From NCBI GenBank assembly GCA_019038745.1, contig JAHOYV010000024.1:1-64000 (forward strand): a stretch of 64,000 nt of DNA. The letters run 5' to 3'. A program made the position numbers and the translations under genes. The notes under the pieces were generated by a model. That model did no database searches and was not told the origin of the DNA. It saw only the letters and a program-made list of their open reading frames with translations. Origin of the DNA: Gemmatimonadales bacterium. Lineage in GTDB: Bacteria; Krumholzibacteriota; Krumholzibacteriia; LZORAL124-64-63. Shown here piece after piece: positions 7,786 to 15,465 of this stretch (position 1 is the first letter of the stretch; each line of letters starts with the position of its first letter).

Positions 7786-7815
7786 AGTCATTCGTTGCAC
7801 AGTCATTCGTTGCGC
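7786..7815. repeat. 15-bp tandem direct repeat
   Basis: AGTCATTCGTTGCAC is followed at once by AGTCATTCGTTGCGC, one mismatch in 15. It lies between the esterase and VanZ genes. It could be a slippage product or a paired binding site for the downstream promoter. Confidence 0.6.
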
Positions 7816-7901
7816 ACCAGCCGAATCGTGAGATATTTTAAAGATGGTTTTATTCCTTCAAATCAAACAGGACATAAGCGAATGACGGGAAATCACCGGA
7901 C

Positions 7902-8858
7902 ATGAAACCTGAAGACTCCAGTTTCACCCTATTGGTGGCACCACCGACCTTCCTGGACCGATGGCGCAACCGTGTACTCCTGGTGGCTATCCTGCTGGTC
8001 CCCTTCTTCGTACCGATCCCCCGTTCCCTGCAATTCCACGTTGTAATAGCCGAATTCGGCGACCGGTTGCACGTTGTATTGCTGGGCGGTGTCACGTTTT
8101 TCCTCTACTGGTACGGGCCTCTGCGCGGGAAACTCCTTCGCTCCGTGGTCGCCGCCGCAATCGTCGGGGGGATGATCGAACTTCTTCAGACCCTGGTTGG
8201 CCGGCACGCGCTGTGGCATGATTTTTTCCAGGATCTGATCGGAATCGGGATCGCGACGGGGTTTTTGCTTTGGCGGGGCAAAGGGTCCCGTCCGGGCCTG
8301 TCTCTCATGATCGTCCTCATGTTGCTGGTCCCATACCAGATGCGGGAATTACCCTGGAAAGTGTCGGCTGTCCGGGTGTGCAGGGATCGGTTTCCCCTGC
8401 TGGCGGATTTCGAGCACCCCCATGAAAAATATATCTGGTACGAGGAAGACGACAGCACCCAGCATTTCCTTGTATCCGACGAAGAACACGGAGGCGTTCA
8501 GCGGGTGGAAACCGGCCCTTCGGACAGTTGGCCAGGCGTTGTGATGCGTCGTTTCCCCAATGATTGGACCGGATTCAACCGACTACTCGTGGACATCCGC
8601 CTGACTGAGGCCGACCGGGACACCGTCCCCGGCGGGATAGTGATTTCGGACTTCGAGGGCCTCCGGGAAGCTGCCTGGAAAACGGGAAGTTTCGCAGCGA
8701 CCAGACAATGGCAGACCGTCGGAGTCTCCCTTGATGATTTAAGTCTGGATAACGCCGACCGGGAACTGGATATCAGCGACATTTTCAGCCTGAAGATTTT
8801 CCTCTCCAGACCCACCGGACACACGATGCTGGAAATTGACAATCTGCGGCTGGAGTGA
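7902..8858 (+). CDS. VanZ-family membrane protein fused to a beta-sandwich domain
   Basis: A 318-residue protein. Residues about 25-150 hold four membrane segments in the VanZ pattern ('LVAILLVPFFVPIPRSL', 'DRLHVVLLGGVTFFLYW', 'AIVGGMIELLQTLVGRHALWHDFFQDLIGIGIA'), including the family signature of an EL-Q...R.....D...D motif. Residues about 165-318 are soluble and end in 'TMLEIDNLRLE', typical of a CIA30 or galactose-binding-like carbohydrate-binding sandwich. The same fusion appears in envelope-polysaccharide contexts; the DegT aminotransferase gene is next to it but on the opposite strand. Function is unknown; a role in surface glycans is inference. Confidence 0.8.
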   Translation: MKPEDSSFTLLVAPPTFLDRWRNRVLLVAILLVPFFVPIPRSLQFHVVIAEFGDRLHVVLLGGVTFFLYWYGPLRGKLLRSVVAAAIVGGMIELLQTLVGRHALWHDFFQDLIGIGIATGFLLWRGKGSRPGLSLMIVLMLLVPYQMRELPWKVSAVRVCRDRFPLLADFEHPHEKYIWYEEDDSTQHFLVSDEEHGGVQRVETGPSDSWPGVVMRRFPNDWTGFNRLLVDIRLTEADRDTVPGGIVISDFEGLREAAWKTGSFAATRQWQTVGVSLDDLSLDNADRELDISDIFSLKIFLSRPTGHTMLEIDNLRLE

Positions 8859-8918
8859 GGGGGCCTCCATGGCGGGCGCCGCGCAAACAGAATGCCTGAT
8901 CAGATCTCAGGTTAAGCG

Positions 8919-10076
8919 TCACACTCCGTGCTGGGCAACAATATCGGCTACCGCCTCAATCACGTCGTCAACATCCCGATCACTCAGCCCTGGATGCAGC
9001 GGTATCGTAATCACCCGGTTCGATTCCCGATTCGCAATAGGGAAATCCTCAGGCTGGAAACCGTATTTTTCCCGATAGTAAGAAAAGGTGTGGATGGCGA
9101 TGAAGTGCACGCTCGTGCCGATATTCCGCAGGCGCAATTCTTCAATGAACTGGTCACGGGAAATCTTAAGCGCGCCATCGCGAATTCGAAGCGGGTACAG
9201 ATGCCAACCACTTTCGCAATCTTCGCGCTCGACGGGCAGATCGAAAGCGCTCATGGGCTTGAAACCCTCGTCGTAACGGCTCACAATTTCCCGGCGCCGA
9301 GACAGCATCCGGTCCAGCTTGGCCAACTGGGCCAGCCCCATGGCGGCCTGGATGTCCGTCATGTTGTACTTGTAGCCGGGCATGATGATGTCGTAACGCC
9401 AACTCCCGGTCTTGTCCACGCGCTTCCAGGCATCGCGATTCATTCCGTGCAGGCTGGCCACTACACCCTGTTCGATCAGATCGACCGAGCCGGTGAGCAT
9501 CCCGCCTTCCGCCGTGGTCAGGTTCTTGGTCGCGTAGAAGGAAAAGGCAACCGGGTTCTCCCCGCTGCCGATCAGTCGACCCTTGTATTTGGCCGGGATG
9601 GCGTGGGCTGCGTCTTCCACCAGCAGCAGGCAGTGTTCGGTGCAGATGGCCTGCAACTCATCCATCTCGCAGGGATGGCCGCCGTAGTGGACGGCGATGA
9701 TGGCCTTGGTGCGCCCGGTTACCGCCTCGCTGACAGCTGACGGAGAAATGTTCATCGTATCGGGCTCGATATCGACCAGGACCGGCGTGGCGCCGGCGTG
9801 CTCAATCACACCCACGGTAGCGCTGAAAGTCATTGGAGTTGTAATCACTTCATCGCCGGGGCCTATGCCGTGGCAAACCAGGGCGGTGTGCAGGGCTGCG
9901 GTACAGGAGTTTACCGCCAAGGCGGCCGGTGCACCCAGATAGGCGGAAAATTCGGCCTCGAAGCGCTTGGTCTTCGGTCCGGTGGTGATCCAGCCCGAGC
10001 GCAGACTGTCCACAACGCCCTCTATTTCCTCCTCGCCGATGAAGGGAGGAGAGAAGGGAAGAAATCTATCCCGCAT
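8919..10076 (-). CDS. DegT/DnrJ/EryC1/StrS-family PLP aminotransferase
   Basis: A 385-residue protein of the usual family length. The start MRDRFLPFSPPFIGEEEIEGVVDSLRSGWITTGP is characteristic, as is the internal-aldimine motif 'FSFYATKNLTTAEGG' with the catalytic Lys. Further family marks are 'VEDAAHAIPA' (PLP ring Asp) and 'YKYNMTDIQAAMGLAQL'. These enzymes aminate nucleotide-linked keto-sugars, for example UDP-4-keto sugars of the ArnB/PseC type, for surface glycans or lipid A. No other nucleotide-sugar gene is next to it, so the exact substrate cannot be told. It converges on the VanZ gene. Confidence 0.9.
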   Translation of the reverse strand: MRDRFLPFSPPFIGEEEIEGVVDSLRSGWITTGPKTKRFEAEFSAYLGAPAALAVNSCTAALHTALVCHGIGPGDEVITTPMTFSATVGVIEHAGATPVLVDIEPDTMNISPSAVSEAVTGRTKAIIAVHYGGHPCEMDELQAICTEHCLLLVEDAAHAIPAKYKGRLIGSGENPVAFSFYATKNLTTAEGGMLTGSVDLIEQGVVASLHGMNRDAWKRVDKTGSWRYDIIMPGYKYNMTDIQAAMGLAQLAKLDRMLSRRREIVSRYDEGFKPMSAFDLPVEREDCESGWHLYPLRIRDGALKISRDQFIEELRLRNIGTSVHFIAIHTFSYYREKYGFQPEDFPIANRESNRVITIPLHPGLSDRDVDDVIEAVADIVAQHGV

Positions 10077-10180
10077 TTTGTATCTTGTCCTTGCTGGTTA
10101 CGCGACCGACGAAAGAACCTGTTGCATTCTACATACAGTATCGTCGGAGTCGTGCTTTTTCCAACTTGGTGATCACACCG

Positions 10181-11341
10181 TCAATCCTTTGGACCGGAAA
10201 CATCGCTGATCACCTTAACCATCTTGTCCGCCAATTCCTGTCCCCGGGCTGCGTTGTGACTCAGCACGCAGCCCGACAAAGTCAAGTCCAGCGCGGGTAT
10301 GTGGAAGGCGAAAGTGTTCCAAAACCCGGTATGGCCATATGCAATGTGGCCGCCTAATTCGGTGCAGATCAAGCCCAGACGATAGCCGCTGGTTCCTCCG
10401 CCGGTCATGGCGGCCAACGAAGCTTCGCTGCTCAATACTTCGCCCTTCATAAGGAGAAGCATGAATTGGGCCAGATCACGGACGTCCGAGAGCAAGCCAC
10501 CTCCGCCGTAAAGGTCCAATCCAGGATGCCAATCGTTGGTGTCGTGGTCCCCGAAGTATTGGTGCGCTCGTGGGCCGACGCCGGCCGGAACTTCTTCCAT
10601 GATCTCCCACCAGGTGCTGCGCAGTCCCAGTGATTCGTAATCACACAGCTCGTGAACCGCCATGCCCAGGTTTTCCCCCGTCAGTTTCTCGATAATCGAA
10701 CCGAGCAGGATGTATCCTGTGTCCGAATAGGAGAATTTCTCGCCGGGAGCCCCCACCGGATCGCCCCATTCCACACAGCGAGTCACCTGCTCTTCGGGAG
10801 TCCAGGCGTATTGTGGGTCGGCCAGAATCTGTTCGGCATAACGAGGGTCGGCCGGGTGTTCGAACAGGCCGGCGGTGTGGCTCAATACTTGGCGAAGGGT
10901 CATGGCCTGCAGGTCGTAGCCGTCGCCGGAAAGAAGATCGTGGTACTCCGCCGGCAAATGCAGACCCAGGGCATCGTCAAGATCCAGCTTACCCAATTCG
11001 GCCAAACGAAGCAGGGCCACCGCAACGTAGGCTTTCGTGTTGCTGGCGATACGGAAGGTGTGCCCGGGGGTCAGAGGCCGGTCCGAGTGGCGATCTTCAT
11101 AGCCTGCGATACCGGTCCAATCCAGTCCGTGACTTGGACAACTCACGTACACGACCACCCCCGGAGCAACTGGATTATCGGCCAGAAACGTGTCGACAAC
11201 CCCCTGCAGATCGGTGGCAAGATCGTCTGAAACGATTGTGAGGGAAGAAGCAGTCGAGACAGTAGCCATAGCAACAGCGGGGGCAACCGCCGGACCGTAA
11301 ACCAGGACAAGCAGAACGGTTAGGAAAATCTGGCGAATCAT
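10181..11341 (-). CDS. exported serine hydrolase, beta-lactamase/DD-peptidase fold
   Basis: The ATG at 11341 with GGAG 5 nt upstream gives 386 residues and a Sec signal peptide (MIRQIFLTVLLVLVYGPAVAPAVAMA). The class C beta-lactamase/penicillin-binding fold is shown by 'RIASNTKAYVAVAL' (SxxK: Ser-Asn-Thr-Lys), 'FSYSDTGYILLG' (YSD at the YxN position, Asn replaced by Asp, as in many esterase-type members) and 'AYGHTGF' (HTG for KTG). Such proteins act as DD-carboxypeptidases, esterases or aminopeptidases; the substrate here is open. It lies 95 bp downstream of the helicase gene. Confidence 0.87.
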   Translation of the reverse strand: MIRQIFLTVLLVLVYGPAVAPAVAMATVSTASSLTIVSDDLATDLQGVVDTFLADNPVAPGVVVYVSCPSHGLDWTGIAGYEDRHSDRPLTPGHTFRIASNTKAYVAVALLRLAELGKLDLDDALGLHLPAEYHDLLSGDGYDLQAMTLRQVLSHTAGLFEHPADPRYAEQILADPQYAWTPEEQVTRCVEWGDPVGAPGEKFSYSDTGYILLGSIIEKLTGENLGMAVHELCDYESLGLRSTWWEIMEEVPAGVGPRAHQYFGDHDTNDWHPGLDLYGGGGLLSDVRDLAQFMLLLMKGEVLSSEASLAAMTGGGTSGYRLGLICTELGGHIAYGHTGFWNTFAFHIPALDLTLSGCVLSHNAARGQELADKMVKVISDVSGPKD

Positions 11342-11436
11342 GTCAGCTCCAAGTTTGATTGAAATTACAGAACAGCTATTTTGGGTCAGACTACTACGGA
11401 ACGGATATCTCTTCAAAATATTGCTTCCCAGCGCTT

Positions 11437-13317
11437 TTACAACCACCGTCCGCCTCGGCTTGTTCTGATTCCCGCCTCCTTCAGGAATTGGCTTGGCTTT
11501 TCCGCGCTAAAGACGATGTCCAGTTGCAGCTTTGCCCTGGTCAGCGCCACGTAGAAAAGGCGTCGTTCATCCTCGAGCCCGCTTTCCTCATCGCCCTTGT
11601 CTCCGGATCGGACAGCCCGCGCCAGGGGAAATCGCCCCTGGTCGGCGCCGAAAAGAATGACCCGATCCCACTCGCGGCCTTTTGCCCCGTGGACGGTAGC
11701 CAGCTCCACGCCTCCGAGGCTTTCTCCAGCATCGAATACGTACCTACTAGCCTCAACCACATCGGCCAACAATTGGCCCGTTCGCGCCAGCACCGCCACT
11801 TGACCGGGAACTGTTTCCTGTAGAAGCCGGGCAACAAAGGCCGCGCCGCGCCCCGGATCAGCCTGCGGCCAAACCCTGATATGACCCGGTTCCTTAATCC
11901 CGGTCTTCAGGGGCTTTCGAAAGCGGATCCGGTTGTGGCCGATGAGCCTGCGTGAAGCCTTGGTAATGGCCCGACCGCATCGGTAGTTGCGAATCAGGGG
12001 AAAACGTTCCAACCCCGGGTAGACCTGGTCCAGATCGATCACTCTCTGTACCGAAGCCCGGCGCCAGGCGTATATGCACTGGTCCTCGTCACCCACGCAG
12101 AAGAGGGAGTCCTGCGGCGCGGCCAGAAGTCCGATCAACAGCGCCTGTGCGGGCTCGATGTCCTGGTATTCGTCGACCAGCACCCGCTCGAACCGGGCCT
12201 GCCAGCGGCGGCGGATATGGGAATCGTCCTGCAACAGCGCAATGGATTTGCTGATCAGGTCGTCGAAATCCAGCATTCCCTTCTGCCTCAGGAGGCGCTG
12301 GTAAAGAACGTACACCCGGGCCTTCACACGTTCCCTTGGCCCTTGGTCTGCCGCCCGCTCCCAAGCGGTCCGGGGCGAAATCATCAGGACCAATTTGAAT
12401 ATGCCCACAGCGTCCTGGGCGGCAGCGGCGTCAAATTTTCCACAGCCCGGATCCGCAGCCCCCGCCCGTTCCGCCAATTCCTGCCAACGTGGAATCTCCA
12501 AAGTGCCGATGCTTTCCCGCAAAAGGCCCTCTTCTTTCAGGATGGAGAGACCCAAACCGTGGAAACTGCGGACATTTGTATCCTCAAGGCCAACCTTGGC
12601 CAGGCGGGCGCTCATCTCCAGGCAGGCGTCCCGATTGAACGTCGAGCAGAGAATGCGATTCGCCGGCGTGCCCCGGCGACACAACTCGCGCACTCGTTCC
12701 ACCAGCACGGTGGTCTTGCCGCTCCCTGCAGGAGCGATGACCTGAACCACCCCATCCCCCGCGCAAATTGCCGCATTCTGTTCCGGATCAAGATGGGGAA
12801 CCGGACGGGGCCGGCTGTCACCGCGCCGGGACACCAGGTTCGCCAACCGGCGCCACCGGGAGACAGGATCCGGAACCTCCACCTGGGCCGGAACCGTGTA
12901 GATTGACGCAAGGTACCATAAGCGCTCGAGGGTATAGGGGCAGCGCCATTCAGGGTCGATGAACTCCTTCGGCGATAGTGACTGCAAGTCACACTCGGCG
13001 CTGATCAGTAGGCTGCAGCCCGACCGGAAGGCCGGCTCAAGGATGTAACCATAGATAATGCGTAACTCTTCGACCCTGCGGCTCGGCACACCCAAAACAG
13101 CAACACGAGCGTGTTTCGCATATATCGAGAGCAATCCGGTAGCGGGGTTTTTTAGGGACGAGCGAACACTACCGTTTGGGCGAGCAGAAACCACGGCAAC
13201 TGCCAAGCGCTGATAGGTCAGGACATGGTACCCGTCCCGCTGCAATTGGCGTGAAGCCGGGGCATCAGTGGTCCAATGAAGCACACGGGTGCGGTCGCGG
13301 GATCCGGTGCTGGCCAT
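11437..13317 (-). CDS. UvrD/Rep-family superfamily 1 DNA helicase
   Basis: A 626-residue protein starting at ATG 13317 after GGAGAGAGCAAGA. The helicase core carries motif I 'VIAPAGSGKTTVL', motif II 'VDEYQD', motif III 'GDEDQCIYAWR', motif IV 'IRNYR', motif V 'VHGAKGREWDRVILFG' and motif VI 'RLFYVALTRA'. About 190 N-terminal residues precede motif I and are not typical of UvrD; they contain 'GVPSRRVEELRIIYGYILEPAFRSGC' and may be a substrate or partner domain. The C-terminal 2B-type region is short. Probable role in DNA repair or replication restart. Sequence context gives no operon partner beyond the hydrolase. Confidence 0.9.
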   Translation of the reverse strand: MASTGSRDRTRVLHWTTDAPASRQLQRDGYHVLTYQRLAVAVVSARPNGSVRSSLKNPATGLLSIYAKHARVAVLGVPSRRVEELRIIYGYILEPAFRSGCSLLISAECDLQSLSPKEFIDPEWRCPYTLERLWYLASIYTVPAQVEVPDPVSRWRRLANLVSRRGDSRPRPVPHLDPEQNAAICAGDGVVQVIAPAGSGKTTVLVERVRELCRRGTPANRILCSTFNRDACLEMSARLAKVGLEDTNVRSFHGLGLSILKEEGLLRESIGTLEIPRWQELAERAGAADPGCGKFDAAAAQDAVGIFKLVLMISPRTAWERAADQGPRERVKARVYVLYQRLLRQKGMLDFDDLISKSIALLQDDSHIRRRWQARFERVLVDEYQDIEPAQALLIGLLAAPQDSLFCVGDEDQCIYAWRRASVQRVIDLDQVYPGLERFPLIRNYRCGRAITKASRRLIGHNRIRFRKPLKTGIKEPGHIRVWPQADPGRGAAFVARLLQETVPGQVAVLARTGQLLADVVEASRYVFDAGESLGGVELATVHGAKGREWDRVILFGADQGRFPLARAVRSGDKGDEESGLEDERRLFYVALTRAKLQLDIVFSAEKPSQFLKEAGIRTSRGGRWL

Positions 13318-13474
13318 TCTTGCTCTCTCCGGGAATTTGTAGGACTTAATTTGGTGGGTTTACGCGGCAATAATTGAGCCGGATGGCTAGGCTGGCAGGG
13401 GATTGTTGCCCCGGTGCTTCAGGAGACCCATCCCAGGCAAGCCGGACATGCCGAGATTCACAATGCTCCAATTC

Positions 13475-13502
13475 ACAGGAGCCGCCCGTCGGCGGCTCCT
13501 GT
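13475..13502. terminator. 12-bp perfect hairpin downstream of secreted protein gene
   Basis: ACAGGAGCCGCC-CGTC-GGCGGCTCCTGT. It sits 27 bp after the stop of the gene at 13530-14204. No T-run follows on the minus strand, so it may act as a Rho-independent terminator of low efficiency or as an RNA 3' stabiliser. Confidence 0.5.
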
Positions 13503-13529
13503 ATTGTCGGCATACTTCAGCGCAATTAC

Positions 13530-14204
13530 CTAACGGAACAGAGCCTTCAAGGAATCCCAGCTCGATTCCTCAGCTCCGACGGGCTCCATGGTCGAAATCG
13601 TATCAATAACAACCTGATCCACCCAGGTAAACGGAGGAATATCGATATAGACATATTCACGATCGGGGTTTGGCATCAAGAGCCAGTATTCCACGCGATG
13701 GTCGGCATCAACCTCGAAGGGACCCACATCGCCAGGAATGCCATAAGTGGGGTCAGGCCAACTATTGGTCAGTGGATTCGGACCCACGACTGAGGAAACA
13801 AATGGCACACCTTCCCCGCCGTAGGTGATCTGTATCCATAAGTGTTTGAATTGGTAATCGTCGATCCAGTTGACGAGGTAAAACCCGAGCTGTCCCCCAT
13901 TGGCCCCGGACATTGCAACACCATCCTGAGGATCACTCGGATCCTCCACCCAATTGAGATTGTCGAAAACATCGTGAGTGTGAGTCCAGGCACCTCCCAG
14001 CAAATGATCACCACCGTCACCGACAGTTACCAGGTTGTCAGCGGGAATATCGCCGGTACCCCAGTCAGTCAGGAAATCCCACTCCGCCATTACAGTGAGA
14101 TAATCACCACGGAATTCGGGCGGCATGAAATCATCGGCCAACGCCGAAGTCGAGATCGAGACAGCCACCACCAACGTCAGAATCGTAGCCATTGCGCACT
14201 TCAT
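13530..14204 (-). CDS. secreted protein with C-terminal W-x-x-L-K-x-L-F-R tail
   Basis: The ATG at 14204, preceded by AAGGAGGGGTCCG, gives 224 residues. The signal peptide is MKCAMATILTLVVAVSISTSALA. The mature part is rich in aromatic residues and Asp/Gly, beta-type, and has few charged helices, consistent with an extracellular beta-sandwich. No family was recognised. The C-terminus 'ESSWDSLKALFR' matches that of the neighbouring gene ('ENWGSLKSMYR'), although the rest of the two proteins is unrelated, suggesting a shared sorting or anchoring tail. The two genes lie in the same direction, each with its own hairpin. Confidence 0.78.
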   Translation of the reverse strand: MKCAMATILTLVVAVSISTSALADDFMPPEFRGDYLTVMAEWDFLTDWGTGDIPADNLVTVGDGGDHLLGGAWTHTHDVFDNLNWVEDPSDPQDGVAMSGANGGQLGFYLVNWIDDYQFKHLWIQITYGGEGVPFVSSVVGPNPLTNSWPDPTYGIPGDVGPFEVDADHRVEYWLLMPNPDREYVYIDIPPFTWVDQVVIDTISTMEPVGAEESSWDSLKALFR

Positions 14205-14392
14205 CGGACCCCTCCTTGATCGGGTTTGGGAAACGATCTCCCGGGGAGCGTCCAACCACACTATTGCGGTGAATTCTCCTTTCATAAGTCTTGTTTTATT
14301 GGTAGGGAGAGTCTTACAAAATTGGGGCTTCTGGGTTTGAGGTGGGCGTTCTTGAGCAAGTGGCAAGTTGTGGCGGGGACCCCATGACAACG

Positions 14393-14423
14393 AAAAACCC
14401 CCTGCAGCCAAAGCCACAGGGGG
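14393..14423 (-). terminator. Rho-independent terminator of the lamin-tail-like gene
   Basis: Minus-strand CCCCCTG...CAGGGGG (7-bp stem, 12-nt loop) is followed directly by TTTTTC. It lies 32 bp downstream of the stop at 14455. Confidence 0.85.
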
Positions 14424-14454
14424 TCGATCCGCCCGAAGGCAATCCAATCAATCT

Positions 14455-15123
14455 TTACCGATACATGGACTTCAAGCTGCCCCAGTTCTCATTATCAGAG
14501 CTGACGGCAGGGTCACAGGAGAAGCCTCCAAGCACCATGGGAACCGCAGCGCCGTCGTTGGTGAGTTCGCCGTCCCAGGCGTTGGGACCACTGAAGGTCC
14601 AGCTGCTGATATCAAAGACGTTGCCGTCAGGACCGGTCATAGACGTGCGCTTGGCCCAACCATCAAGGTATTCCCAAGGATGGCCGGAGCCGTCGACACC
14701 GACTTCACCAAAGACATCCACAACCACGGGATCATCACCGTTGGCGGGGATATAGAACAGCTCGACAGCATCGTCACCGTTGATGGCCATGCTGTAGCCG
14801 TCGCCCTGGTAAGTATAGTCAAAGCCGAAGAAATCGAAGAATGCCGTGGGATTATTGCCATCAACATGGCTCACGTAAATGAACGTGCCGGCAGCAACAA
14901 AATCGGCGGGGAAGACATGCTCGATACCATCGGTGCCGCCATCGTTGTTGGCTGAACCGAGACCGTACACGGACAAGTCCTCAATGTCGGAGCAGGCATA
15001 GAGCTCGACGCCCTTGGGAACACCGTAGGGCAGGGGACCATCATAGAGGCCGGTCATGATCAACTGGGCGGAAGCTGGGCTAACCATGAGCACGAGGGCT
15101 AAAGTCAGGAGCAGTTTTTTCAT
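14455..15123 (-). CDS. secreted lamin-tail-domain-like protein with W-x-x-L-K-x-M-Y-R tail
   Basis: The ATG at 15123 (GGGAGAATCCA upstream) gives 222 residues with signal peptide MKKLLLTLALVLMVSPASA. The mature protein begins 'QLIMTGLYDGPLPYGVPKGVELYACSDIEDLSVYGLG' and contains 'SMAINGDDAVELFY', 'VVDVFGEVGVDGSGHPWEYLDGWAKR', typical of the secreted LTD-like family found alone or fused to nucleases and adhesins. The C-terminus 'NENWGSLKSMYR' shares its pattern with the gene at 13530. A -10 like TATAAT sequence (minus strand GATATAATCC, about 100 bp upstream) may belong to its promoter. Probably an exported or surface-bound protein. Confidence 0.82.
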   Translation of the reverse strand: MKKLLLTLALVLMVSPASAQLIMTGLYDGPLPYGVPKGVELYACSDIEDLSVYGLGSANNDGGTDGIEHVFPADFVAAGTFIYVSHVDGNNPTAFFDFFGFDYTYQGDGYSMAINGDDAVELFYIPANGDDPVVVDVFGEVGVDGSGHPWEYLDGWAKRTSMTGPDGNVFDISSWTFSGPNAWDGELTNDGAAVPMVLGGFSCDPAVSSDNENWGSLKSMYR

Positions 15124-15465
15124 TGGATTCTCCCAATTTTTCAGTGGCCACACAGGCCGCTGTGAGGTAAATGGTTCCAACAATTCTCCCCCTATAGTGG
15201 AGGAGGATAGTTAGAATATTGGCTGGATTATATCACACTTCGGCCTAAATGCATAAATTTTTCTCGCCCAATTATATAAGAATTACGGGAATTGAGGACA
15301 GAATTGACCGCTTATTGCTACAGACTCTGTTTTTGGAGCAAAAAAAGGCGAATCAAGGTATTATCTTTACATTTCGTTACAGGTTGAGCCAGCATAAAAC
15401 TAGCCCAACTTCTTGTCGGTGCTGGCGGATCTGCTCGGCTATTAATACCAAAGGAAAAACAGTGC
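15124..15465. other. intergenic region upstream of the lamin-tail-like gene
   Basis: About 340 AT-rich bases. On the minus strand two TATAAT-like boxes are visible (TTATATAATTGGG and TGATATAATCC), plausible sigma-70 -10 elements for the gene at 14455-15123. An imperfect GCCAGCA...TGCTGGC inverted repeat at about 15388-15427 could end the kinase transcript but lacks a T-run. No gene seen. Confidence 0.4.
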
